NCBI GenBank assembly: GCA_913053235.1
Contig: CAJXFT010000006.1
Location: 1 to 45,523 of the forward strand
Length of the DNA stretch: 45,523 nucleotides
Direction: 5' to 3'
Source: an uncultured Alphaproteobacteria bacterium
GTDB taxonomy: Bacteria > Pseudomonadota > Alphaproteobacteria > UBA828
The position numbers and the translations under genes were made by a program. The first letter of the stretch is position 1. Each line of letters begins with the position of its first letter. The notes beneath the pieces are model-generated. The model had not been told where the DNA came from, ran no database searches, and saw nothing but the letters and a program-made list of their open reading frames with translations. This document shows, piece by piece, positions 27,758 through 37,607 of this stretch.

Positions 27758-29422
27758 ATGAAGCTGGGAGTTCTCATTAAACGCGGCCTGTTGGGCGCCG
27801 CCGCCGCGCTCATCGCCGCCGGCACGTCTCTCGTGCCGGGCATGGCCAAGGCCGGCGAGGATACGATGGTCATCGCCATCGGCGCCCTGCCGCAGGGCAT
27901 CGATGTCGACAAGCATGTCAGCCCGCAAACCTGGAGCATGGGCGCCCAGGTGCTGGAGGATGGCATGAGTTGGGAGTGGATCGATTTTCCCTTCTCGACC
28001 GGCGACGATTGGGACCCCTCGACCATCCCCGGCTTCAAATATCCCGATTATATCGGGCAGAAGAAGCTGATTCCCGGAATCATCGAAAAATGCGATCTCG
28101 ACGCCGACGGCAAGCGCGCCGTCTACCATATCCGCGAAGGTGTGATTTCACCGTGGGGCAACGAGTTCACCGCCGACGATATCCTGTGGCGCATCGAGCG
28201 CGGCAAGGCGACCGGCGCGATCAACAATTTCCTCGAATTCCTGGTCAACATGCCGGGCCAGACGATCAACCCGCCGGAGAGCGGCGGCTACAGGAAGATC
28301 GACAAATATACCGTCGAGATCACCTCCTCGGCCGGCATGCCGCTGGCCTGCAAGGCGCTGACCAATTATTACAACCCCTGGCTCGATTCGACCGAGATGA
28401 AGAGGAACGCCACCGAGGACGATCCGTGGGCCAACAAATGGGTGGCGACCAATGGCGGCGGATTCGGCGCCTACCGCGTCACCGAATGGTCGCCGGGCAA
28501 GCGCGTTGTCATGGAGGCGAACGAGAATTACTGGCGCGGCGCGCCCGAGATCAAGAAGATCATCTATCTGGTGGTGCCGGAATCGGCCAACAGGGTGGCG
28601 CTCCTGCAACAGGGCAAGATTCACATGGCCGAAGGGCTGACGCCGGACGAGATCGTGGCGCTCGCCGCGTCGGACAAGGCGCGCGGTGTCGCCGTGCGCG
28701 GCAACCAATCGATGTGGGTGATGATCAACAATGAGATGGCGCCCTTCGACAATGTCAAAGTGCGCCAGGCGATCAACCACGCGATCAACCGTGAGGCCAT
28801 CGTCAAAAACATCTATCACGGCATGATGAACAATTGGCAGGGCGTCATGCCGAGCACCTATCCGGGCTATGAGAATTGGCTCAAATATGATTTCGACCCG
28901 GCCAAGGCGAAGCGGATTCTGGCCGAAGCGGGATTTCCAAACGGCTTCGACGCCGAGCTTTCATTCTGCGTCTGTGACGCCGCCCAGGAATCCATCTCGA
29001 TCCTGCTGCAGAGCGATTTCAAGAAGGCCGGCATCAATCTCACATTGAAGAAACTGCCGACCGCCGCATGGTCCGATACCGTGCAGAGCAAGAAAGGCTC
29101 GCTGGCGCTGTGGACCGATATGCCGATCCAGCCCGACATCAACTATGCCTTGAAGCTGGTTTGGCCGACCGGCGCCCTGGTCAACTACCATAATTTCTCC
29201 GATCCCAAGGTCGATCAGACCTTGAAGGACGGCGAAGGTGTGGTCGAGCCGGGTGCGCGCATCGCGGCGCATGAAGGCATCCAGGAATATATCCACGACC
29301 TGGCCCCGCTCGGCTGGATCGGCGAGCATTATTTCGCCGTCGGCCTGTCGCGCAAGGTCAGCGGGTTCCGCTGGTATACGACGCAATATTACCACGTCAA
29401 CGAGATGACCATCGCGGAGTAA
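27758..29422 (+). CDS. ABC transporter substrate-binding protein, family 5 (peptide/nickel type)
   Basis: Signal peptide; ALPQGIDVDKHVSPQTW, GAYRVTEWSPGKRVVMEANENYWRGAPEIKKI, VRQAINHAINREAIV. Confidence 0.9.
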   Translation: MKLGVLIKRGLLGAAAALIAAGTSLVPGMAKAGEDTMVIAIGALPQGIDVDKHVSPQTWSMGAQVLEDGMSWEWIDFPFSTGDDWDPSTIPGFKYPDYIGQKKLIPGIIEKCDLDADGKRAVYHIREGVISPWGNEFTADDILWRIERGKATGAINNFLEFLVNMPGQTINPPESGGYRKIDKYTVEITSSAGMPLACKALTNYYNPWLDSTEMKRNATEDDPWANKWVATNGGGFGAYRVTEWSPGKRVVMEANENYWRGAPEIKKIIYLVVPESANRVALLQQGKIHMAEGLTPDEIVALAASDKARGVAVRGNQSMWVMINNEMAPFDNVKVRQAINHAINREAIVKNIYHGMMNNWQGVMPSTYPGYENWLKYDFDPAKAKRILAEAGFPNGFDAELSFCVCDAAQESISILLQSDFKKAGINLTLKKLPTAAWSDTVQSKKGSLALWTDMPIQPDINYALKLVWPTGALVNYHNFSDPKVDQTLKDGEGVVEPGARIAAHEGIQEYIHDLAPLGWIGEHYFAVGLSRKVSGFRWYTTQYYHVNEMTIAE

Positions 29423-29534
29423 ACGAGACCGCGCCACCCGCGGCCCGACAGCGCCGCGGGCGGCGCGCCTTTTCGACAATCCCATTCACGCGCTCCTACG
29501 CACGCCCATAGTTTAGCCGCCGGGAACAATCTGA

Positions 29535-30569
29535 ATGCGTTTTGCCGCCTATCTCGGCCTCAGATTTGTCTTTCTGATTCCGCAGATCGTGCTGATCTCT
29601 TTGATCACCTTCGTGCTCGTCCGCATGTTGCCGGGCAACCCGGCGCGCATGTCGCTGGGGCCGCTGGCGCCCGAATCGGCGGTCGAGGCGCTGCGCGAAA
29701 AATGGCTGCTCGACCGCCCCATATTCGAGCAATATGGCGCCTGGCTCGAAAAAGCCTTCACCGGCGACCTCGGCGAATCCTGGGTCAACAATACCTATGT
29801 GCTCGACGACCTCATTCAGCGCATTCCCGTCACCATCGAAATCATCACCCTGGCGCTGATCCTGGTTTTTCTGTTCCTGGTGCCGCTCGCCATCATCACC
29901 GCCAGCCACACCAAAAACCGCATCGTCAGGTTCTTTCAGAATATCACCTTCGGCTACGGCATGCTGGCCGGCGCGCTGCCCGACTTCCTTCTCGGACTGG
30001 TGCTTATTTTTGCATTCTTCACCCATGCCGGAATTCTTCCAGGGCCGGAGGGGCGGCTCGGCATTCTCGATTTCGAATCGCCCTTCGTCACCGGCTCGGT
30101 GCTCATCGATTCGCTGATCGCCGGCGATATCGATAATTTCTGGTCCGGCGCCTGGCATTTGGTCATGCCCGTTTTCACCCTCGCTTTCGTCTATGGCGCG
30201 CCCATCTTCAAGATGCTCAGGAGCCAGATGGAGGGCGCGCTACAGGCCGATTACACGGTCTATGCCGAGGCCGTCGGCATCAAGCCGCGCACCGTGTTTC
30301 TGCGCGCCGCGCGGGTCGCTTCGGGGCCGACCATCGTCATCACCGGCGTCGTGGTGATGTTCCTCTTGGGCGGCGCCGTGCTGGTCGAGACGGTGTTCAA
30401 CCTCACCGGGCTCGGGCAATATGCGGTACAGGCGATCGTCACCGCGGATTACGCGCCGCTGCAGGGCTTCGTCTCGTTCGCCGCCATTTTCACCATGCTG
30501 GTCTATCTCGCCGTCGACCTGGTGCAGTTCGCCATGGACCCGCGCATCAAGGCGGTGGGGTCGCGATGA
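29535..30569 (+). CDS. Peptide-type ABC transporter permease (DppB-like)
   Basis: LRFVFLIPQIVLISLITFVLVRMLPGNPA N-terminus, six predicted TM helices, VETVFNLTGLGQYAVQAI. Confidence 0.9.
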   Translation: MRFAAYLGLRFVFLIPQIVLISLITFVLVRMLPGNPARMSLGPLAPESAVEALREKWLLDRPIFEQYGAWLEKAFTGDLGESWVNNTYVLDDLIQRIPVTIEIITLALILVFLFLVPLAIITASHTKNRIVRFFQNITFGYGMLAGALPDFLLGLVLIFAFFTHAGILPGPEGRLGILDFESPFVTGSVLIDSLIAGDIDNFWSGAWHLVMPVFTLAFVYGAPIFKMLRSQMEGALQADYTVYAEAVGIKPRTVFLRAARVASGPTIVITGVVVMFLLGGAVLVETVFNLTGLGQYAVQAIVTADYAPLQGFVSFAAIFTMLVYLAVDLVQFAMDPRIKAVGSR

Positions 30570-30595
30570 CCGGCCGCCAAGCGCTGTAGCGGCAT

Positions 30596-32338
30596 ATGTG
30601 GCTGCGCATCAAACGCACGCTCAGGAGCCTGCCGAAATGGCAGCTCGGCGTGCTCGGCATCTTCTTCGGCATCCTCTTTCTGACCATTTTCGGCCCCTAT
30701 CTCGCGCCCTTCCCGACCGAGACGGCGGACCCGTTGTCGCGCCTCCTGCCGCCGGGCGGAAAACATTGGCTGGGCACCGATGAAAACGGCATGGACATCT
30801 TCTCGCGGGTGCTGGCGGCGCCGCGCACCGATGTCGTCATCGGCGTCGTGGCGACCTTCATATCGGTCGTCCTCGGCGCGCCGCTGGGCGTTCTCGTCGC
30901 GCTTTACGAGAGCCGCGGCAAGGCCGGCGCCACGGCCTTCGCCGAAACCTTCATGCGCCTCCTCGAAGTCATGCAATCCTTTCCGGTGTTCGTCTTCGCC
31001 ATGGTGCTGGTGGCGGTGTTCGGCGGCAGCATCACCAACATCATCATCGCCATCGCCTTCGTCAACACGCCGGTATTCATCCGCCTGGTGCGCTCCGAGG
31101 TGCTCAGCCTGGTGCAGCGGCCGTTCTCCGAGGCGGCGCGCGCCGTCGGCAACACCGAGATGCGGCTCGGCTTCCGGCATATTTTTCCCAACGCCTTTCC
31201 GGTGGTGATGGTGCAGGTTTCGGTCACCGTCGGCTTTGCCATCCTGTTGACGGCGGGGCTGAGCTTCGTCGGCGCCGGGGTGCGGCCGCCGACGCCAGAG
31301 CTCGGCGCGATGATCGCTTCCGGCGCCAAATACCTCATCATCGAACAATGGTGGCCGGCGCTGTTCCCGGGCGTGGCACTCGGCCTTACGGTGTTCTCGT
31401 TCGGCATATTCGGCGAGATACTGAACCTGGCGATGGAGCCACGCGCGGTGCGCAAGGATGTCGACCGCCGCCGCACCGCCGCGCTCGAAAGTGGCCGCGG
31501 CGGCGGCGAAACGGCGGCAGCGGCGCTACCGAGCGCTTTAAGTGCGGCGCCGGGCGGCGAAACGCCGGTCCTCGCGGTGGCGAATCTGCGCGTCGCGGTC
31601 GGCGATGCCGGCGGCCAGGAATTGATCAGCGACATCTCGTTCTCGCTGGCGCCCGGCGAAAGCATGGCCATCGTCGGCGAATCCGGCTCCGGCAAATCGG
31701 TGCTGGTGAAAGCCGTCCTGCAGCTGCTGCCCTATCCCCTCGAAGTGACCTCCGGCACGGTGCATTACGGCGAGACCAATCTTGTCGGCATGGAAAAGCG
31801 CGAGATGCGCAAGCTGCGCTCGCGCGAAATCGCCGCCATCCTGCCCAACGCCAAATCGCAACTCAACCCGCTGACCACGGTCGGTGCGATGCTGGTCAGC
31901 GCCCTCCAGGCGCATGAGAAGATCGCCACCAAGGCGGCGCTGGCGCGCGCCATCGAATTGCTGGAAATGGTCGGCATCACCGACCCGGAGCTGCGCCTCG
32001 GCGCCTATCCGCATGAATTGAGCGGCGGCATGGCGCAGCGCGTCTGTCTCGCGCTGGCCCTGATGTACCGCCCGCGCCTGTTGATCGCCGACGAACCCAC
32101 CGCCGGGCTCGACGTCACCATTCAGCGCCAGGTGTTGGATCTGACGCGCAATCTGGCGCGCGAATCAGGCACGGCGCGGCTCGTCATCACCGGGGATTTC
32201 GGCATCGCCGCGCATTATTGCGACCGCGTCGCGGTGATGCAGGCGGGGCGCATCGTCGAGGCCAATCAGACGCAAGCGCTGTTCGCCGAGCCGCGCCACC
32301 CCTATACGAGGCACCTTCTCTCCTGCGTGCAGGTTTAA
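30596..32338 (+). CDS. Fused ABC transporter permease (DppC-like) and ATP-binding protein (DppD-like)
   Basis: DppC-type permease (HWLGTDENGMDIFSRVLAAPRTDVVIGV...TAGLSFVGAGVRPPTPELGAMI) continuing in frame through an Ala/Gly-rich linker to an NBD (GESGSGKSVLVKAV, LSGGMAQR, LLIADEPTAGLD). Confidence 0.92.
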   Translation: MWLRIKRTLRSLPKWQLGVLGIFFGILFLTIFGPYLAPFPTETADPLSRLLPPGGKHWLGTDENGMDIFSRVLAAPRTDVVIGVVATFISVVLGAPLGVLVALYESRGKAGATAFAETFMRLLEVMQSFPVFVFAMVLVAVFGGSITNIIIAIAFVNTPVFIRLVRSEVLSLVQRPFSEAARAVGNTEMRLGFRHIFPNAFPVVMVQVSVTVGFAILLTAGLSFVGAGVRPPTPELGAMIASGAKYLIIEQWWPALFPGVALGLTVFSFGIFGEILNLAMEPRAVRKDVDRRRTAALESGRGGGETAAAALPSALSAAPGGETPVLAVANLRVAVGDAGGQELISDISFSLAPGESMAIVGESGSGKSVLVKAVLQLLPYPLEVTSGTVHYGETNLVGMEKREMRKLRSREIAAILPNAKSQLNPLTTVGAMLVSALQAHEKIATKAALARAIELLEMVGITDPELRLGAYPHELSGGMAQRVCLALALMYRPRLLIADEPTAGLDVTIQRQVLDLTRNLARESGTARLVITGDFGIAAHYCDRVAVMQAGRIVEANQTQALFAEPRHPYTRHLLSCVQV

Positions 32339-32351
32339 TGCCAAGAAGCCG

Positions 32352-34175
32352 TCAGGCGCGCATTTCGGCGCGCAGCGCTTCGGTCGCCGCACCATCCACC
32401 GCCAGGCTGTCATCGGCGACCTCGCCGGTGATCACCACGCCATAGATATCGCGCGCGGTCTCCGACGAGACATAACGCTCGGCGACATCCATGAGCACGC
32501 GTTCGACCTCGCGCTCGAGCGGATCGCCGTAACCGCCGCCGCCCTGATCGTTGGCGCGCAGCCTGTCGCCTTCGGCAAGCTCGCAGATCATCACGGCGGG
32601 GTATTTCGTCTCCGTACCGTCCTTGGCGATTTTTACATTGCCGCCGAGCTTCGAGCCGGTGCCGCCGCGCACGCCCTTGGGCGCACTGGCGAGGCCATTG
32701 CAGACATGGAGAATCTTCATCTCGTCCTTGCGCGGCCCCATGATCACCTGCGTCGCCGGCCCGCCGCGGCGCCGGCCATGGCCCATCGAATCGGTGCTGA
32801 TGCCCATCGCATCGATCTTGATCGGAAAGCGCTGCTCGTTGATCTCGACGCTGTCGCGGTACAAGAGGCCGGCGGCCACCGGCACGAAGAGATAATGCAT
32901 GCCATCGCAAGTCGCCGAGGCGCCGCCGCCGCCGCCCATCATGAACATCTGATTGATATAGGCCTCGCCGCCGCGCCGCCAATCGGTGCCCGAGGCGACG
33001 CCGGCGGCGGCCGAGTTGCAATAATTGCCATGCGCATAGCCGTGCCCGTCGCCGAGCTCGGCGAAGGCGGACTGGGTGACGTTGACGATCAGATCCGTCA
33101 GGTTGGTCGTCGCCACCGAGCAGCTATGCGGGAATTTCGGTATGCCGACGACGCAATTCTCGCGCAGCAGCACATCGATTCGCCTGAGGCTGCCCGAATT
33201 GGGCGGCAGATCCTCGCCCAGACAGGTCAGGATTCCCTGCGCCGCCGCCATCGTCGAGGTGCTCTCGGTGAGGTTGAGGCCGGCCGGGATACAGTCGATA
33301 TTGTCGCGCAGATCGACCGTCACCTTGGCCGCGTCCGGATCGATATCGATGGTCAGCCCGACCGGTATGCCCTCCGGCACCCAGGGCTCCATCGGATCGT
33401 GGGTTTGCTGGCCGCGAAGCAGCCCCTTGGGCAATTTTCTGATGGCGTCGATGCAGCGCCGTTCGGAATAGTCGAACCATTCGCGGACGAAATCGCGCAC
33501 CGTCTCCATGCCGTATTTTTCGACGAATGCCTTGAGGCTGCGCTCGCCGATGCGGGCCGCGCCGACGGCGGCGAGATAATCGCCATACCATTGGTCCGGC
33601 ACCCGGATGCGGCGCTTGCACATGCGGATGATGTCGTCGATATCGGCGTATTCATCCTGCACCTGGACGCAGGGAAAAATCAGCGCCCCCTCGTGATAGA
33701 CATCGGCCGCCGGCGCCATATAGGTGGTCGGCAGGCTGTTGCCGATATCCGCCTGATGCGCCTTGACGGCGACCGAAAACATATGCTCGCCGCCGAAAAA
33801 GACCGGCACGATGATGGTGTGATCGGCGGCATGGGTGTTGCCGAGATAGGGATCGTTGTGCAGAAAGGCATCGCCTTGCTTGAAATCCGGATGCAGATCG
33901 CACATCGATTCGGTCTGGATGTTCATGCCCCAGACGTGGATCGGAAAACCTTCCGCCACCGCCAGGATCTCGTTCTCGGAAGTGATCACCGCGCAGGAGA
34001 AATCGCGCGCCATGCCGATCACCGACGAGCGCGCCGCCAGCAACATGGTGTTGGTCATTTCCCGGCACACCGCTTCCATGCGGTTGGCCATCACCGCCAG
34101 CAGCACGGGATCGAAACGGTTGTCTTGGCTCGGCTTGGCGCCGGTCCCGGATTTTGCTTCGGAATTCGCCATCAT
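32352..34175 (-). CDS. hyuB: Hydantoinase B / oxoprolinase family protein
   Basis: FDPVLLAVMANRMEAVCREMTNTMLLAARSSVIGMARDFSCAV, FLHNDPYLGNTHAADHTIIVPVF, GGGGYGDPLERE. Confidence 0.92.
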   Translation of the reverse strand: MMANSEAKSGTGAKPSQDNRFDPVLLAVMANRMEAVCREMTNTMLLAARSSVIGMARDFSCAVITSENEILAVAEGFPIHVWGMNIQTESMCDLHPDFKQGDAFLHNDPYLGNTHAADHTIIVPVFFGGEHMFSVAVKAHQADIGNSLPTTYMAPAADVYHEGALIFPCVQVQDEYADIDDIIRMCKRRIRVPDQWYGDYLAAVGAARIGERSLKAFVEKYGMETVRDFVREWFDYSERRCIDAIRKLPKGLLRGQQTHDPMEPWVPEGIPVGLTIDIDPDAAKVTVDLRDNIDCIPAGLNLTESTSTMAAAQGILTCLGEDLPPNSGSLRRIDVLLRENCVVGIPKFPHSCSVATTNLTDLIVNVTQSAFAELGDGHGYAHGNYCNSAAAGVASGTDWRRGGEAYINQMFMMGGGGGASATCDGMHYLFVPVAAGLLYRDSVEINEQRFPIKIDAMGISTDSMGHGRRRGGPATQVIMGPRKDEMKILHVCNGLASAPKGVRGGTGSKLGGNVKIAKDGTETKYPAVMICELAEGDRLRANDQGGGGYGDPLEREVERVLMDVAERYVSSETARDIYGVVITGEVADDSLAVDGAATEALRAEMRA

Positions 34176-34183
34176 ATGCTCCC

Positions 34184-36274
34184 TTACGCGCTTCTCTCGG
34201 GTTCGGTTTCCAGCACATAGTTGCGCCGCTCCGTCACCCGCGCCGTGGCGCCCGGATAGACCACGATGGTCGTGGTCGGCTCCTCGATGATCGCCGGCCC
34301 GGCAATCTCGGCGCCGGGGTTGAGATCGGTGCCGACATAGACCGGCGCGTCGACGGCCTCGCCGCCGCCGAAATGGGTTTTGGAAATGCGCTTGGCCTTG
34401 GCCGCCTTGTCATCGCCCGCGGCTTCGCGCGGCAGTGTCGGCTTGTCGAGAATGGCCGTCAGCCGGCCCTTCCAATTGACGCATTCGATGGCGCCGCCCT
34501 CTTCCTTGACCGCATAGCGGCGAAAATGCACGTCGTGGAATTGGTTCACCAGCGCCTCGACATCGGCGGCATTTTCGATCTTCTCCAGCGGCATGGCGAA
34601 TTCCATTTCCCACTGCTGATTGATGTAACGCGCCTCGACGAAAAATTCGCTCTCGAATCTGTCGACGCCGCGGCCGCGCAGCTGGTCGCTGAATTCGGCG
34701 ATCTGGCGGCGGATGCCGCCCAGGGCACGTTCCACCCCGGCGAAATCAAAATTGCCCGAATGGGTATATTGGCTGGCGCTGAATTCGGCGGCGATATTGG
34801 AATATTGCCCGCCGCAGGCGCTCAACGCCCCGGCGGTACTCGGCACCAGCACCTTGGCGCAGCCCAGCGCCTTGGCGATGGGCAGGATGTTGAGGCCGGC
34901 GGCACCGCCGCCGGCGACGAGAATGCTCTCGGCCGGATTGACGCCGTCCTGCACGGTGATTTCCTGGATCGCCTTGATCATCTGTTCGCCGGCGATGGTG
35001 ATGATGGCGAAGGCCGCCTGCTCGGCGCTCATCTCGCTTTGGGCGGCAATGGCGCCGATGACGCTCTTGGCCGCCGCCACATCGAGCGCCATGCGCCCGC
35101 CGAGGAAGAAGTCGGGATCGATATAGCCGAGCACCACGGCGGCATCGGTGACCGTCGCATCGGCGCCACCCTGGCCATAGCAGGCCGGGCCCGGAACGGC
35201 GCCGGCGCTCTTCGGGCCGACGCGCAACAAGCCGCCCGAATCGATCCAGGCGATGGAGCCGCCGCCGGCGCCGACGCTCCTGACATCGACCGAGGAGAGG
35301 CCGAGATTGTGGCCGATCCATTCGCCGAGCAGCCAGGTCTCGCGGGTGAATTTGATCTGCCCGGCGCGCACCAGGCTGACATCGAAAGTGGTGCCGCCGG
35401 TATCGACGATGATGACGTCATTGCCCTCACCCTCGGCCTCGGCATAGGCGATACCGGCCAGGGGCGCCATCGCCGGCCCCGATTTTACCGTGTAGATCGG
35501 CTTCTCGACGACATCCTCGACATGCATGACGCCGCCCGAGCAGGCGCTGACCAGGATCTCGCCGCGATAGTTGGCGCCGCGAAGGTCGCTCTCGAATTCG
35601 CTGAGATGGCTCTGCATCAGCGGCTTCAGCGATGCGTCGATGGCGGTCGAGGAGGTGCGCGGATATTCGCGGATGATCGGGTTGAGCCGGTGCGACAGCG
35701 TATAGGGAATGCCCGGCATGATTTCGCCGATCAACTCGCCGAGCCGCGTTTCATGGTCGGGATTGACGATCGACCATAACAGGCTGACCGAAACGGCCTC
35801 GATATTCATCAATGGCAGGCCTTCGATGACGGCACGCGCCGCCGCCTCGTCGAGCGTGGTCTCGACGCCGCCCTCGGCATTGATGCGCTCGGGAATCTCG
35901 AAGGTGAGGCGGCGCGGCACGTAAGGCGGCGGGAATTCCATCGCCAGATTGAGCGGCTCGCGCTTGCCGCCCTGGCGGTAGAGCAGGGTATCGGGAAAGC
36001 CCTCGGTCACCAGCAAGGCGGTCTTGGCGGTCTTGTTCTCGATGATCGAATTGGTCGCCCGCGTGGTGCCGTAGATCAGGACATCGCTGTCGCCGAGCAG
36101 GCTCTCGACCGGCACGCCGATATTCTCCGCCGCATTGGCGAGCGCGCCGGAAAAACCGTCATAGGTGCGCTCGGGCGTGGTCAGCGCCTTGCCGACGGTC
36201 AAGCGGCCGTCCGCATCGGCGACGACGACATCGGTAAAGGTGCCGCCGGTATCGACGGCAATGCGGTAGCTCAT
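34184..36274 (-). CDS. hyuA: Hydantoinase A / oxoprolinase family protein
   Basis: MSYRIAVDTGGTFTDVVV, RATNSIIENKTAKTALLVTEGFPD, VDTGGTTFDVSLV, VGAGGGSIAWID. Confidence 0.93.
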   Translation of the reverse strand: MSYRIAVDTGGTFTDVVVADADGRLTVGKALTTPERTYDGFSGALANAAENIGVPVESLLGDSDVLIYGTTRATNSIIENKTAKTALLVTEGFPDTLLYRQGGKREPLNLAMEFPPPYVPRRLTFEIPERINAEGGVETTLDEAAARAVIEGLPLMNIEAVSVSLLWSIVNPDHETRLGELIGEIMPGIPYTLSHRLNPIIREYPRTSSTAIDASLKPLMQSHLSEFESDLRGANYRGEILVSACSGGVMHVEDVVEKPIYTVKSGPAMAPLAGIAYAEAEGEGNDVIIVDTGGTTFDVSLVRAGQIKFTRETWLLGEWIGHNLGLSSVDVRSVGAGGGSIAWIDSGGLLRVGPKSAGAVPGPACYGQGGADATVTDAAVVLGYIDPDFFLGGRMALDVAAAKSVIGAIAAQSEMSAEQAAFAIITIAGEQMIKAIQEITVQDGVNPAESILVAGGGAAGLNILPIAKALGCAKVLVPSTAGALSACGGQYSNIAAEFSASQYTHSGNFDFAGVERALGGIRRQIAEFSDQLRGRGVDRFESEFFVEARYINQQWEMEFAMPLEKIENAADVEALVNQFHDVHFRRYAVKEEGGAIECVNWKGRLTAILDKPTLPREAAGDDKAAKAKRISKTHFGGGEAVDAPVYVGTDLNPGAEIAGPAIIEEPTTTIVVYPGATARVTERRNYVLETEPERSA

Positions 36275-36308
36275 ACTTGCTCTCCCGGTTTCTTGTGATT
36301 GGCGGTGA

Positions 36309-37541
36309 TTACCACGCGCCTTTGAGAAGCTCGATGACCTGGTCCCTGGATTCGACCTTGCGCGGATTGGAGGCGACGATCAAATCCTCCAGCGCATCCT
36401 TGGCGATGCCGTCGAAATCCTCTTCGCCGACGCCGACATCACGGAGCCGCCACGGCAGACCCAGATCGTCGCGCACCAGCTTGAGCACTTCATCGGCGGC
36501 GGCCTTGGCGGCCTCTTCCTCGCTCATGGCGCTGATATCCACGCCCATCGCTTCGGCTACCCAGGCCTGCTGTGCCAATGTCTCCCGGCGGTTGAAGGCC
36601 ATCACATTATGCATCATCACCGCCGAGGTCTCGCCGTGCGGCACGTTGCAGCGCGCCCCCAATTGATGGCCGATGCCGTGGCTGAGGCCGAGCGTCACGC
36701 TGGCAAGACCGCAAACAGACATCCAGGCCGCCACCATTGTTTGCCCGCGCGCCGCCATATCGGTGGGGTCCGCTTTGGTCTCGCGCAAATAGCGCACCAG
36801 CATGGCGAGCGAGCGATAGGCCAGCGCGTCGGTAAATGGCTGATGGGTCGAGGAGCACATCGCCTCGATGCAGTGATCGACGGCGCGCATGCCGGTGCCG
36901 AGCCACAGGCGCTCCGGCGTCGCCAAGGTCAGGTCGGGATCGAGAAAGACGCTCTTCGCGGTGATGCGCTTGTCGAGATAGAGATCCTTCACCTGGCGCG
37001 CCCGGTCGGTGATGCCGACGAAAAAGGTGAACTCGCCGGCCGAGAGCGTCGTCGGGACGGCGAACATCGGCAGCGGGTCGGCCGAGAGGGAGGGAATCTC
37101 GAGCTTGTCGGGATATTCGAACTTGATGCGCACCGCGTCGAGGCCGTCCGGCTCGGTAATGCCTTCGGCGATGCAGATGGTCACCGCCTTGGCGGTGTCG
37201 TTGGGCGTGCCGCCGCCGAAGCTGATGATGGCGTCGGCATTCTTGGAACGGGCGAAATCGGCCGCCGCAATGACCGTCTCGCGCGGCACATGCTGGCTCG
37301 TCGCGCTGAACACACCGGCCGCGCGCCCGCCGGCGGCGCTTTCGACGCGCGCCACCAGATCGGTTTTTTGCGCCAGGCTGTTGCCGGTGACGATGACGGC
37401 ACGCTCGACGCCATATTGCTCCAACGCCGGCGCCAGCTTGGCGACGCTGCCCGCGCCGAAATGCACCTCGTCCATGGGCAACATGGCGAACTGGCCATTC
37501 AATTCCTGCTTAGGAACGGACAACATCCCCGCACTCTCCAA
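36309..37541 (-). CDS. Iron-containing alcohol dehydrogenase
   Basis: FGAGSVAKLAPALEQYGVERAVIVTGNSL, ISFGGGTPNDTAKAV, MRAVDHCIEAMCSS, LSHGIGHQLGA. ATG at 37541 or 37526. Confidence 0.9.
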   Translation of the reverse strand: MESAGMLSVPKQELNGQFAMLPMDEVHFGAGSVAKLAPALEQYGVERAVIVTGNSLAQKTDLVARVESAAGGRAAGVFSATSQHVPRETVIAAADFARSKNADAIISFGGGTPNDTAKAVTICIAEGITEPDGLDAVRIKFEYPDKLEIPSLSADPLPMFAVPTTLSAGEFTFFVGITDRARQVKDLYLDKRITAKSVFLDPDLTLATPERLWLGTGMRAVDHCIEAMCSSTHQPFTDALAYRSLAMLVRYLRETKADPTDMAARGQTMVAAWMSVCGLASVTLGLSHGIGHQLGARCNVPHGETSAVMMHNVMAFNRRETLAQQAWVAEAMGVDISAMSEEEAAKAAADEVLKLVRDDLGLPWRLRDVGVGEEDFDGIAKDALEDLIVASNPRKVESRDQVIELLKGAW

Positions 37542-37580
37542 TTATTGCTGTTTGCGGCCCCTGCCGGCCCGTGCGCTGAC

Positions 37581-37607
37581 CAAACACTTGTTTGAATTTC
37601 ATGTCAA
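37581..37607 (-). promoter_or_regulatory. Candidate promoter with embedded palindrome upstream of the Fe-ADH/hyuA/hyuB run
   Basis: Minus strand TTGACA (37607-37602) followed by a palindrome, plus strand CAAACA-CT-TGTTTG (37581-37594), that overlaps the spacer/-10 region. Confidence 0.45.

Noticed and set aside
30566-30589. ATGA overlap start after the DppB-like stop
   Set aside because: It opens only a 7-codon frame ending at TAG; the permease-ATPase starts at ATG 30596.
32706-34220. 504-aa plus-strand ORF antisense to hyuB
   Set aside because: Lies opposite a clearly recognisable HyuB; no protein-like motifs.
34154-35779. 541-aa plus-strand ORF antisense to hyuA
   Set aside because: Shadow of HyuA coding; low-complexity Ala/Gly/Asp/Arg composition.
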